Both the position numbers and the translations under genes were made by a program. From QYOJ01 sp964642545 (GTDB lineage: Bacteria > Bacteroidota > Bacteroidia > Bacteroidales > FEN-979), in contig CAZXQU010000046.1 in the NCBI GenBank assembly GCA_964642545.1, positions 1-23,159 of the forward strand: DNA of 23,159 nucleotides, in the 5' to 3' direction. Below the pieces are notes generated by a model. The model was given only the letters and a program-made list of their open reading frames with translations, did not search any database and was not told where the DNA came from. The number at the start of each line of letters is the position of its first letter. The first letter of the stretch is position 1. Of this stretch, positions 8,306-16,340 are shown piece after piece.

Positions 8306-8602
8306 AGGATTTCCTCCTTTTAATTAAACGGTTTAGATTGGGTTTCAAGGATGAAGTTAGAGAGAAAAATCCCTGAGGGTTTGAAATCAGGTTGTAAAAC
8401 GGTTGTCAAATAATTTACAAGAGCTCAATCAATGTATCTTCTCCGGAAAATCATACTGGTAGTGGATCTTCGATTCTAATTGGATAGGACGTTCACCATG
8501 ACCACGTGTTGCTGATTTTGATTGACCGTTTCAATCTCTATTCTCGTTGATATCGAACTAGGATCAAGGGAAATAATAACTTTGTCGAACCCGTTATTTG
8601 TT
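8306..8602. other. Intergenic region between the porin and FISUMP genes
   Basis: This stretch of 297 bases holds no supported gene. Next to the FISUMP start is its Shine-Dalgarno sequence. Directly after the porin stop, the -1 frame on the minus strand stays open for about 41 codons (8476-8602) without a start codon that looks used. No convincing promoter or terminator was found, although at least a FISUMP promoter is expected here. Confidence 0.5.
8313..8320 (-). promoter_or_regulatory. Strong Shine-Dalgarno sequence for the FISUMP gene
   Basis: On the minus strand AAAGGAGG lies 7 bases before the ATG at 8305. It is a full match to the 16S rRNA 3' end. This stands out because the other starts in the window have A-rich leaders with little or no such match, as is usual in Bacteroidota. 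Confidence 0.7.
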
Positions 8603-9889
8603 CTATTTTTTCCCTAGACAAAATAATTCCGGTTTAGCAGTGATCATGATGTAAGCAAACTGGGGGAAACGGGTTGAGGTATTATTAACTCCCTTCACCT
8701 GTCGGAGTGTTTCCGTCATCAGATAAAAAGAGTAACCACCTTGCAGCGACACAACATCCATTATCTTCCATATCAGAGTAAAATCTAATTCCTGACCAAG
8801 ATTTTTCTTCAGGATATCTCCGGAGCCATCAACATTATATTTATTGGATGCCAGCCAGAAGAAATGACCATCCAGTTGCAGGGTTAGTTTTTTCCACGGA
8901 CGATAATCTGCTTTCAGGTAGTAGTCCTGTAATCCCTGCTCCGGAATAGGAGGAAAAAAGTCAATATAACCATACCATCCGTGCCTTCGTCCATAGAGTA
9001 TGTCAAACCTATGATTTGTGCGATTATACTTGTTACTTGTTTTCGTCTCATCCTGGCCTGAAAGATAATCCACTCCAATAGAAAAAGATGCCCTCTTTTG
9101 AAAAACATCATATTGGGCCAATAGTGAAAAACAAAAGGCATGAAGGCGAGTGCCGTTTTGATTCAGGTTATTCTGAAAATACCCGGTAATTCTGGCATGC
9201 AAATTTGTTATGTCCAATAAGAGATTCAATCCATAGGTTCCCTTGAGGTAGATTGATGAAACCGTATCGCTAACCGTATTTCCCGTAATCAAAGCAATAG
9301 CTGAGATATTGAAATCTCTGAAAATCCGTTCATACCGAATAAAGTCAAATATTTTAAACTTCACCTGAGGATAGAGGAAAGTATTAATGGTTTCTGAGTT
9401 CCAGGTTAATCCAATATCTATTTTGTCTTTAGCATTATCAAATTGAATTAATACAGCATCATAGGTGATCTGATAATCATTCCAGTTACGTGATGAAATT
9501 ATCCGTTGATCATCATATTGAAACAATTGACGCCCGGTCTTTATCGATAATGTCTTGATTGGCTTGAGGATAAACCACCCCTGATGGAGGCTGAGGCTTC
9601 CTGTGTTTCCAAAAATTCCGCTAGAGGAATATTGGTTATCGCCACCCCACACCCGCACATCCTGAAGGGAGAAATAAGCTTCAAATTGTTGTTGTTGATA
9701 TGATGCATTTAACCGCGTTCGTTGGGTGATGTATGCCAACACTGGATCATCGTTTGCTTTCGGGTTTTTATATCCATCATCCAACAAAAGCCGGGGACGT
9801 AACTCCAAACCAATAACCAGTTGTTTTTGTTGCGTTAAACCAACCTGTACCCATAAAACCATCAAGATAAGAAAACATGTCCTTTTCAT
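8603..9889 (-). CDS. Outer-membrane beta-barrel porin (alginate-export-like family) of the pst operon
   Basis: The 428-residue protein has a signal peptide (about 1-19, cut near VGLTQQ) followed by alternating hydrophobic strands and a final strand that ends in Phe (ITAKPELF) just before the C terminus, as in outer-membrane barrels. The early block AYITQRTRLNA, then FSLQDVRVWG, then KTGRQLFQYDDQRI is the pattern of the Alginate_exp-type porins common in Bacteroidota. Those names are historical: many members are not tied to alginate. It starts 60 bases after pstB, in the same direction and without an evident terminator between them, so it is probably the last gene of the pst operon. The inferred role is entry of phosphate or a phosphorylated compound through the outer membrane, feeding PstS. 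Substrate specificity cannot be read from the sequence. Confidence 0.8.
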   Translation of the reverse strand: MKRTCFLILMVLWVQVGLTQQKQLVIGLELRPRLLLDDGYKNPKANDDPVLAYITQRTRLNASYQQQQFEAYFSLQDVRVWGGDNQYSSSGIFGNTGSLSLHQGWFILKPIKTLSIKTGRQLFQYDDQRIISSRNWNDYQITYDAVLIQFDNAKDKIDIGLTWNSETINTFLYPQVKFKIFDFIRYERIFRDFNISAIALITGNTVSDTVSSIYLKGTYGLNLLLDITNLHARITGYFQNNLNQNGTRLHAFCFSLLAQYDVFQKRASFSIGVDYLSGQDETKTSNKYNRTNHRFDILYGRRHGWYGYIDFFPPIPEQGLQDYYLKADYRPWKKLTLQLDGHFFWLASNKYNVDGSGDILKKNLGQELDFTLIWKIMDVVSLQGGYSFYLMTETLRQVKGVNNTSTRFPQFAYIMITAKPELFCLGKK

Positions 9890-9949
9890 TCCATTTATTT
9901 TATACGAGTTTCAATTCTACCGAGAGCTAAAAAAATCAGGAGTATGATG

Positions 9950-10714
9950 CTAATTGAAACTTCCTTTGAGAAAGCCTTTTGTCAATTCATGCCTGGGGGA
10001 ATCAAAAAACTCACAGGCCGGACCTTGTTCTATGATTTCTCCGAGATACATAAATATGACATTGTCGGCAATGCGTCGGGCTTGTCTCAGAGTATGCGTG
10101 ACCAGAACAATGGTCAAATTATCTTTCAATTCAATGAATTTCTTTTCAATGGACTGACTGGATATAGGATCCAGTGCTGATGTAGGTTCATCCGCCAGAA
10201 TCAGCTCTGGATCTACAGCCATACCACGTGCAAGACAAAGACGTTGTTGCTGCCCAATTGATAAACTGGATGCGGGTGCATTGAGCCGGTCATTAACCTC
10301 CTCCCAAAGATTCACCAGTTTAAGATAATATTCGACCCTGAGTTTCATGTACCGTTTCTTTTTCCGGCCACTGATCTTTAGCCCGTAAGCGATATTATCA
10401 AAGATGCTCATAGGTAGTGGGGAGGGCCGTTGTGACATGAGACCCATTTTTTTCCTCAGATCTGTGACATCTAAATCCCTGTGGTATATATCCTGTCCGT
10501 TTAAATAGATATTTCCGGTGATTTTTACATTGGAATATAGATCAGTAAGTCGGTTCATACTCTTCAACAGGGTGGTCTTACCACAACCCGATGGACCCAG
10601 AATGACGGTGATTTTTTTTTGCGGAATAATACAACTCACATTCTTGAGGATATGTTGATTGCCAATCCTCAGATTCAGATCTCTCACCACAATTTTTTCT
10701 TGAAGATTCATCAT
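9950..10714 (-). CDS. pstB: Phosphate ABC transporter ATP-binding protein PstB
   Basis: The 254-residue protein has the length and motif order of PstB: Walker A GPSGCGKT (40-47), Q-loop Gln95 followed by PSPLPMSIFDNIAYG (the PstB-specific PMSI-DN-AYG stretch), signature LSIGQQQ (151-157), Walker B LILADE (171-176) and the switch His207. The signature has Ile in place of the first Gly of LSGGQ, which is uncommon; the remaining catalytic residues are intact. PstB supplies ATP hydrolysis for the PstA/PstC channel at the inner face of the cytoplasmic membrane. Its start codon shares one base with the pstA stop (TAATG), which implies translational coupling. Two adjacent ATG codons begin the frame. 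PhoU, which often follows pstB, is absent; a porin gene is there instead. Confidence 0.95.
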   Translation of the reverse strand: MMNLQEKIVVRDLNLRIGNQHILKNVSCIIPQKKITVILGPSGCGKTTLLKSMNRLTDLYSNVKITGNIYLNGQDIYHRDLDVTDLRKKMGLMSQRPSPLPMSIFDNIAYGLKISGRKKKRYMKLRVEYYLKLVNLWEEVNDRLNAPASSLSIGQQQRLCLARGMAVDPELILADEPTSALDPISSQSIEKKFIELKDNLTIVLVTHTLRQARRIADNVIFMYLGEIIEQGPACEFFDSPRHELTKGFLKGSFN

Positions 10715-11580
10715 TATTCCATTCTGTTTGGTTTATAACTTCTAAGTATTAATCTGCCAGATATACTGATTATCAGGACAATTATAATCAACACAGTGGC
10801 TGCTGCATAGGCTCTTTCCTGGACTTCGGGAATGGGCGAGGAGAGCTGAAAGAAAATGGAGAGTGGCAACGTTGCAACGGGCTGGGTAAGAGATGTGGGA
10901 ATGCTATCGGTAAACCCTGTTGTAAAAAGTACTGCTGCCGCATCTCCGATGGCTCTTCCAAAAGAGAGAAGAATGGCTGTCACTATCCCTGGAATACACT
11001 GCCTGAAGAAAATTTTATATGACAGTTCATAACGTGTGGAACCTAAAGACAATCCTGCCTCGTAGAGTGTAATTGGAACTGTCTTCAATACTTCGTCCAT
11101 ACCTCGAACCATAATAGGAATTATGAAAATAGCTACCGTGATTATACCAGCCAATAAGGATGTTCTGATGCCCAGATAAATCATGATTCCAAACGCAAAT
11201 GCACCATATACAACTGAAGGAATACCCCATAAAACATCAATGAATAAGCGAATAATGTCCTGGATTTTCTTTCTTTTCTTCAAATGAATATTCAAGTATA
11301 AGGCAGCAGGTAAACTGATCAGAAATGCCAAAATAGTTGCTCCGAAGGCCAGATATAATGATCCGATAATCGCATTTAAAATGCCTCCCTCACCACCAAA
11401 ATAGAATCCTCCTTTGGGAACCTGCGAGATAATTTCCCAGCTTAAAACCGGAAGCCCTTTTTTCAGAATGGTAAAAACAATCATTCCCATGGCGAAAATG
11501 ACAGAAACACAAGCAAGGCGCATTAACACCTTAAAAACCTGCTCTTCTGCTTTTTTCCCGAAATATTTTATTCTCCACAT
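10714..11580 (-). CDS. pstA: Phosphate ABC transporter permease PstA
   Basis: The 288-residue protein is an inner-membrane permease with about six helices. It carries WGIPSVVYG (about 117-125), a conserved substrate-channel motif of Pst permeases, and the cytoplasmic EAA loop EAGLSLGSTRYEL, which docks on the ATPase. The stretch RAIGDAAAVLFTTG matches the PstA family (PstC usually has RAFGET). It overlaps pstB by one base and lies 4 bases after pstC, so it belongs to one tight operon. With PstC it forms the transmembrane path for phosphate. Confidence 0.93.
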   Translation of the reverse strand: MWRIKYFGKKAEEQVFKVLMRLACVSVIFAMGMIVFTILKKGLPVLSWEIISQVPKGGFYFGGEGGILNAIIGSLYLAFGATILAFLISLPAALYLNIHLKKRKKIQDIIRLFIDVLWGIPSVVYGAFAFGIMIYLGIRTSLLAGIITVAIFIIPIMVRGMDEVLKTVPITLYEAGLSLGSTRYELSYKIFFRQCIPGIVTAILLSFGRAIGDAAAVLFTTGFTDSIPTSLTQPVATLPLSIFFQLSSPIPEVQERAYAAATVLIIIVLIISISGRLILRSYKPNRME

Positions 11581-11584
11581 TGAG

Positions 11585-12493
11585 TCAGAGTTGTTTTTCC
11601 AATCTGTAAATTGTCATTCGGGATAAGAGATTAAATATCAATATCGTTACAAACAGTAACAAGGCTGCAAACATCAACGCCGAATCATACATAGGAATCG
11701 ACATCATTTCGCCATAGTTATTTGCAATTAGAGCAGGCAAAGGATATGAAGCAGAAAATAAACTATCAGGAATTTTAATCACATTTCCTGCTACCATAAG
11801 TACAGCAATGGTTTCACCAAAAGCTCTGGCAACTCCTAATCCAAAAGCTGAAATAATTCCCGGCTTTATTTTTCTGATAACAATATGTTTGATGACCTGC
11901 CATCGGGTTGCACCTAATGACAATCCAGCTTCTGTAAGTTCAACAGGTACATTCCTGAATATTTCAATAAGAATATTCAGAATAAAAGGAATGATCATGA
12001 TAGAAAGAACAATTGCTCCTGTGATCAACGTATATCCGGTGGTTTGAACATTAAAAAAAGGTGCCACAATGTCTGAAATAAAAGGAACAACAATGAGTAT
12101 GCCCCACACACCATAAATTACGGAAGGAATCCCCGCAAGAATATCGGTTACAGGATACATCAGTTTCACAAACCAGGGATGGGCATATTGCGTAAGATAG
12201 ATCGCTGCTAACAGACATACTGGCGCAGCAATAATTACAGAAAGTATCGTAATAAAGACAGAGCTGGCGATAAAGGGAAGAAAACCGAACTTACCTTCGC
12301 TTGGTTGCCACGAAGATGAAAAAAGTAGTTCAAACAAGCTGGCATTTCCATCAAGAAGCAATGATGATTTTGCATACAAGCTAAAAAAGACAACGATTGG
12401 AGTAATAATTATCAATGTTAAGGCAATGATCATGACGACAGAATTTACTCTGTCAATGACTATTCTCTTCTGTTTCTTTGATAAAATGTACAA
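11585..12493 (-). CDS. pstC: Phosphate ABC transporter permease PstC
   Basis: The 302-residue protein has a cytoplasmic N-terminal tail, a first helix at about 20-40, a periplasmic loop, and five further helices. Family marks are GKFGFLPFIASSVF, DILAGIPSVIYGVWG, the EAA loop EAGLSLGATRWQV and ARAFGETIAVLM, the last diagnostic of PstC. It starts 5 bases after the pstS stop codon and ends 4 bases before pstA. It pairs with PstA in the membrane. Length and motifs are normal for the family. Confidence 0.93.
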   Translation of the reverse strand: MYILSKKQKRIVIDRVNSVVMIIALTLIIITPIVVFFSLYAKSSLLLDGNASLFELLFSSSWQPSEGKFGFLPFIASSVFITILSVIIAAPVCLLAAIYLTQYAHPWFVKLMYPVTDILAGIPSVIYGVWGILIVVPFISDIVAPFFNVQTTGYTLITGAIVLSIMIIPFILNILIEIFRNVPVELTEAGLSLGATRWQVIKHIVIRKIKPGIISAFGLGVARAFGETIAVLMVAGNVIKIPDSLFSASYPLPALIANNYGEMMSIPMYDSALMFAALLLFVTILIFNLLSRMTIYRLEKQL

Positions 12494-12498
12494 CTTGG

Positions 12499-13503
12499 TT
12501 ATGGGATTAACTTTAATTTTTCCGATGCAATCACTAAGGAATCGAGCTGAACATAACCGGAACGGGTTATGTACGATTGCCCTTCATTCAATATGTATGC
12601 AAGAAATGCTCTTACAGCAGGTATGGTGGGCTCTCCTTTAGAAATAAGATAAAGATCCCGGGCGGGTGGTGAAGGATATTTTCCGCTTTGAATCGCTTTC
12701 ATGACCTCATCGAGTGTGTTATAGAAATCTTCTTCCGGATCAATAACCCTATTCCCGTTCAAGTCAATTGGGATCACAGATAATCCATGGACGCTTTTGT
12801 TCGTTTTCAGGTCATAGAGATACACCAGATTATTATATCCAACACCCAGTTTGTCTTTCTTAACGGCATCAGCCATGCCTGGGTCGCCAAACAAACCTGT
12901 TCCATGAAGATCTTCCTGCTTCAGGCCAACATATTTTGCCCAGGTTGCGGCTGCACCACAAGCATCGGAGCGGGTATATACATTGAGTTTTGTCTGGGAT
13001 TTATTATTCAGTAATTGACCCCAGCTTGGTACTTTCTGTTGAAATATTCGTTGAAACTGCTCTCTTGTCAACCCCATGTTCATGATTGTTTCGTATTCAG
13101 GGTTAGAGGTATTTACAGTTGCGAAAACGGCATCTTTTGCCACCGTCAGATTCCATGCTCCCTTTCCCGTTTCCACAGGAGTTACTTCCCGAGAGAACAT
13201 GGCAAGATCAACCATCCCTGAAAGAACATCGGTCATGCCTTTCCCGGCGCCACCGGCACTGATATCAATCTGAATATCCGGATAAACTTTCTCGAACTCT
13301 TCCGCCCATTTAACGGTTAACGGATACAAGGCAAATGCTCCGGAAATGCTAATTTTTCCTGAAATCTTTTCTTTTCCGGTATGTTTGTCCGACGAAGTAT
13401 TCGTACAGCCTGAAAAGGGGAAAAGAAAATTATAAGAATTGGACGCGATTGTTGTGATGACTATTACGGTTATCAGAACAATGGATGTTCGTTGTAGCTT
13501 CAT
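12499..13503 (-). CDS. pstS: Phosphate-binding lipoprotein PstS
   Basis: From the chosen start the protein has 334 residues. The N terminus is a lipoprotein signal, MKLQRTSIVLI... ending at FSGC (Cys33), though Phe at -3 is not the classic lipobox residue. The mature part is a PstS/PBP-like domain: KISISGAFALYPLTVKW in place of the phosphate-binding GSTT-type loop, then DISAGGAGKGMTDVLSG, VDLAMFSRE and YTRSDACGAAATWAKY. It captures phosphate in the periplasm for PstCA. The frame is open 10 codons further upstream to 13533, but that ATG would overlap the proposed -7 promoter element at 13531-13538, and the residues it adds do not look like a signal peptide, so the start at 13503 is preferred. 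It heads the pst operon. Confidence 0.92.
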   Translation of the reverse strand: MKLQRTSIVLITVIVITTIASNSYNFLFPFSGCTNTSSDKHTGKEKISGKISISGAFALYPLTVKWAEEFEKVYPDIQIDISAGGAGKGMTDVLSGMVDLAMFSREVTPVETGKGAWNLTVAKDAVFATVNTSNPEYETIMNMGLTREQFQRIFQQKVPSWGQLLNNKSQTKLNVYTRSDACGAAATWAKYVGLKQEDLHGTGLFGDPGMADAVKKDKLGVGYNNLVYLYDLKTNKSVHGLSVIPIDLNGNRVIDPEEDFYNTLDEVMKAIQSGKYPSPPARDLYLISKGEPTIPAVRAFLAYILNEGQSYITRSGYVQLDSLVIASEKLKLIP

Positions 13504-13530
13504 AATTTGGAGGTTGAAAAATGTATGAAG

Positions 13531-13563
13531 CAAACCTATCCTGAAAAAAAAAGATGTAAAACA
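13531..13563 (-). promoter_or_regulatory. pstS: Candidate Bacteroidota-type promoter of the pst operon
   Basis: On the minus strand TAGGTTTG (13531-13538) is an exact match to the Bacteroidota -7 consensus TAnnTTTG. A TGTTTTA element (13557-13563) lies 18 bases further upstream, near the -33 position. Transcription would begin around 13525 and leave a leader of about 20 bases before the pstS ATG at 13503. Confidence 0.55.
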
Positions 13564-13568
13564 GCTTA

Positions 13569-13604
13569 AATACGTAATTTCCGAAATAGGTGATTATACG
13601 TATT
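13569..13604. promoter_or_regulatory. Paired TACGTA sites upstream of the pst promoter
   Basis: AATACGTA (13569-13576) and TACGTATT (13597-13604) form an inverted repeat around a 20-base spacer, just upstream of the proposed -33 element. That is a normal position for an activator. The neighbouring NarL-type regulator is the obvious candidate to bind here, by inference only. Confidence 0.4.
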
Positions 13605-13641
13605 CGTGAGAAGAATCCGGCATGAAGAAGCACCGGAAGGG

Positions 13642-14283
13642 TTAAACCTCTACAATATGATTTTTTATGGCATAGATAACCAAGCCTACTGTGTTCTTCG
13701 ATTGTGTCTTCATCAGAAGGTTTTCCCTGTGTTTATCTACCGTGCGCTTACTGATGAAAAGCTGATTAGCGATTTCTTGATTCGAGAGACCCTTGCAGAT
13801 ATGATATAAAATTTCAATCTCACGTTCGGTCAAGTCATTGTTATGTCTTTTCGTTTTACGGTTCAGATTTCTGATGATAGCATCCAGGATTTCAGGAGAA
13901 AAATAGTTATTGCCCTCCATCACTTCTCCGACAGCCCTGTTGACATCCTCAAAACTAGAGTTCTTTAGCAGAAATCCTTTTGCGCCGGCTTCAATCATCT
14001 CGGAATAGTAATTTTCGTTCCCATACATGGATAAAGCAATAATTTTAATCTCCGGATACCTTTTCAATACTTCCCTCGTCGCTTCAATCCCATTCATCTC
14101 TGGCATTTCGATATCCATCAGAACCAGATCAAGTTGTCGGTCCTGTAGGATGTTTAACAACTCCCTGCCATTATTTACTTCAAGCACCTCCCGGATGTTA
14201 TCACAACCTGCTAACAATAATGCAAGCCCCTCCCTGAATAATGCATGATCATCAGCCAAACAGACAGTAATCCCTGAACTCAT
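13642..14283 (-). CDS. NarL/FixJ-family response regulator
   Basis: The 213-residue protein has a receiver domain (1-120) with the acidic pair D11/D12, phospho-acceptor Asp57 in LVLMDIEMPEMNG and Lys107 in KGFLLKNSS, and a C-terminal LuxR-type helix-turn-helix (about 147-208) with DLTEREIEILYHICKG, SNQEIANQLFISKRTVDKHRENL. Length is standard for the family. Its start overlaps the stop of the sensor kinase gene by 4 bases (ATGA), so the two are translated together and form a cognate pair. It ends 138 bases before the pstS start, on the same strand. A role in controlling the pst operon is suggested by position and by the paired TACGTA sites in between, but is not proven; Pho control in other phyla normally uses OmpR-type PhoB. 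Confidence 0.93.
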   Translation of the reverse strand: MSSGITVCLADDHALFREGLALLLAGCDNIREVLEVNNGRELLNILQDRQLDLVLMDIEMPEMNGIEATREVLKRYPEIKIIALSMYGNENYYSEMIEAGAKGFLLKNSSFEDVNRAVGEVMEGNNYFSPEILDAIIRNLNRKTKRHNNDLTEREIEILYHICKGLSNQEIANQLFISKRTVDKHRENLLMKTQSKNTVGLVIYAIKNHIVEV

Positions 14284-15212
14284 AACTGAATTGTAATTTT
14301 GAGGAAAAATCCTTCTTCGGGTGAACTGTGCATCTCTATCTTGCCATTTAACGATTTTATTCTGGATCGGATATTGAACAATCCCATGCCTTCAGTTTCT
14401 GTTTCGTTAAGAGAGAACCCCACACCGTTATCAGAATAGAGCAATTCCATATGTTTTCCATCATCAAACAGGGATACATTCACTTTAGAAGCTTCGGCAT
14501 GTTTTACGGTATTAGTAAGCAACTCACCAATTACACGGTAAAGAATCACCTCCAGGTTATCATCATATCGCTTCCCTTCCAGATTGGAAGAGTAAATGAT
14601 TTCGCAATCCCTGCTTATGATGTTTGTGGTAAAAGACTTCATCGCTTTGTCAAGTCCGTATTTTTCCAGGATATGCGGGCTAAGGTTATTGGAGATCTCT
14701 TTTACTCCGACGATGGCTTCATCCACAGCCATTTCTATTTGCGAAAAAATCTTCCAATTGGTCTCCCCAAGATCCGTTTTGTTGATGGCAGAACTGGACA
14801 TTTTAATGGCAGACAGGATCGGTCCAAGGCCATCGTGAATCTCTTTGGCAAATGACCGCCGCTCTTTTTCTTCGGTTTTTATGATGGCAGAGAGAACTTT
14901 CGATTCGTTCTCTTTCCTCAGCATATCAATCCGATCCTGTAGGTTAAATATCCTACGGATATAGATGGTTCCGATGAACATCAATAAGGAAATCAAGACC
15001 GCAATCCAACTGGAAAGAACCGATTCGGAGCTATTGTCATTTTCAAATATGACGATTAGTTCTAACAACCTTCTGAATGCCATAAACAAAAATCCTATCG
15101 AAATCAGAATCCACGAGATATTGAATTTAGTCCTCCGTATTAGGCTAACAGCCAGAAAAGAAGCCCCAAATTGTAGCAAAACGGAAATAATCAGTGCAAT
15201 GTCGATTACCAT
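14280..15212 (-). CDS. Membrane sensor histidine kinase (NarX/DegS class, HisKA_3)
   Basis: From the chosen start the protein has 310 residues: three predicted helices (about 4-24, 33-55 and 68-85) with almost no extracytoplasmic domain, a short coiled coil, a HisKA_3 domain with phospho-acceptor His126 in ERRSFAKEIHDGLG, and a HATPase domain with N box (Asn234), DNGVG (261-265) and GMGLFNIRSR (275-284). It would phosphorylate the NarL-type partner encoded 4 bases inside its end. The frame stays open upstream to an ATG at 15326, but those extra 38 residues are polar and basic, unlike an N terminus, whereas Met at 15212 is followed directly by the first helix. With no sensor domain, it may read a signal in the membrane or through another protein, perhaps the transporter. 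Confidence 0.9.
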   Translation of the reverse strand: MVIDIALIISVLLQFGASFLAVSLIRRTKFNISWILISIGFLFMAFRRLLELIVIFENDNSSESVLSSWIAVLISLLMFIGTIYIRRIFNLQDRIDMLRKENESKVLSAIIKTEEKERRSFAKEIHDGLGPILSAIKMSSSAINKTDLGETNWKIFSQIEMAVDEAIVGVKEISNNLSPHILEKYGLDKAMKSFTTNIISRDCEIIYSSNLEGKRYDDNLEVILYRVIGELLTNTVKHAEASKVNVSLFDDGKHMELLYSDNGVGFSLNETETEGMGLFNIRSRIKSLNGKIEMHSSPEEGFFLKITIQL

Positions 15213-15216
15213 TCTA

Positions 15217-15224
15217 CAAATATA
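15217..15224 (-). promoter_or_regulatory. Candidate -7 element of the kinase/regulator operon
   Basis: TATATTTG on the minus strand matches the Bacteroidota -7 consensus exactly and ends 4 bases before the chosen ATG at 15212. If it is used, the transcript would be leaderless or nearly so. No clear -33 element was found, so it may be chance. Confidence 0.3.
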
Positions 15225-15353
15225 GGAAAATCCAATGTTTGATGAATTCTTTCTTATTGCATTCTGATGACACCTCCTTCCATCCACTTTCCTTCGTCTT
15301 TCATTCGTCTTTCCGTTACTACTCACTTCATGAACACGCCTGTTTCCCTCAAA

Positions 15354-15410
15354 AAGTTACACTTACTTAACAAACAGCTACACTTACTAATTTTTTAACT
15401 ACACATTGCT
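15354..15410. repeat. Three direct repeats with a 21-base period
   Basis: The core TACAC occurs at 15358, 15379 and 15400, exactly 21 bases apart. The first two copies share TACACTTACT preceded by AG(T/C); the third is CTACACATTG. A period of 21 bases is two helical turns, so all copies face the same side of the DNA. They lie in the divergent region between the kinase gene and the decayed secreted-protein gene, and look like binding sites for a dimeric or tandem-binding regulator. Confidence 0.55.
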
Positions 15411-15497
15411 GAATTTTAAATAATATAATAGACGTATATTGGAAACTTGGAAAAGTAATCTTTTGCCAACGGGATTTATTAATTAACATAAGATGTT

Positions 15498-16340
15498 ATG
15501 AAAAAGTACTTTACATTCTAAGCATGTTCAGCATTTTTCTGCTGCTTGGCGCTCAGTCGATTATCGCTCAGCCAGAAGTCACGGTGACATACCCATCAGC
15601 TGCTGGCATAGAGTCGTATACGATGGAAACTATTACCATTACATGGACAACCAATCTTACTTCTAATATTAAAATCGAATTAGTCACAGATGATGGTGCA
15701 GGAGGCTATACCGTGGTTGAGACGATCGCCAATGAAATATCGCCAGGCCCTGTCAAATAGTTGGATTGGTACATCCCTGAAACCATTGACGCGATTGGTA
15801 TATCCCAAACAATATAACAACAGCCGTCTCCTATAAAGTTCGTGTAAGCAATATAAATGATGCTACATTATTTGATGATTCAGAAGTATTTGTTATTGTA
15901 GCAACGACGAATACTTCTGCTGTCCTTGTCGCACCAGTTCCTGGTGCTTTTACTGAATGGGAAAGGGGAGAGACGCACACGATCAAGTGGGATGCTGATA
16001 TGGGACCTGTCAACATTGATCTCACATGGTGGCCTTATGGGATTAATGATATTCTGCGTATTGCCCATTCCGTTACGGGAACAAAGCGTGCCTGGCTCTG
16101 TTACGTTTACCACTCCCGCTCTGCCCAATGGAACAACCGTTTGGGGAGCAGGAACTACACAAAAAATAGAATGGACCAAAACCTTTACAGAGTATGTGGA
16201 TTTGGAATTATCACGTACCGTCGAATTGGTTACTACCATATGGCCGATAACAACCAATAAAGATGGACTCTTTCATGATTGGGTTGTTCCAACAGGTCTT
16301 ACTGATGCTACTAATTATGTAATCACGGCGACGATATTCC
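15498..16340 (+). pseudogene. Decayed secreted protein with Kre9/KNH-like Ig-type repeats
   Basis: An ATG at 15498 starts MKKYFTF and runs into a stop at once; the signal peptide continues in another frame (SMFSIFLLLGAQSIIAQ, from 15521). The reading then moves on through an in-frame stop at 15758, a frame change near 15790-15800, another near 16080 and another near 16330. Joined across frames, the pieces give three similar modules: VTVTYPSAAGI with TITWTTN and YKVRVSN; VLVAPVPGAFTEW with HTIKWDAD; VTFTTPALPNGTTVW with QKIEWTK, DWVVPTGL and NYVITAT. The PSAAGI..TITW...DWYIP...YKVRVS pattern is that of Kre9/KNH-like Ig-fold repeats found in large Bacteroidota surface proteins. The 3' end, where a sorting domain would be expected, is missing. 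At least four lesions make this a pseudogene unless this stretch has many sequencing errors. Confidence 0.75.

Noticed and set aside
8575..8598. AATAAC/GTTATT hairpin after the porin gene as the pst operon terminator.
   Set aside because: The stem is 6 bp and AT-rich, and no T-run follows in the direction of transcription.
8476..8602. A -1 frame of about 41 codons, open directly after the porin stop at a run of six A's, as a programmed frameshift or C-terminal extension.
   Set aside because: The porin already ends in a normal final barrel strand with a terminal Phe (PELF), the slippery sequence is not canonical, and an open stretch of this length can arise by chance.
13503..13533. A pstS start 10 codons upstream at 13533.
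   Set aside because: It would place the start codon on the best promoter element and adds residues that spoil the lipoprotein signal.
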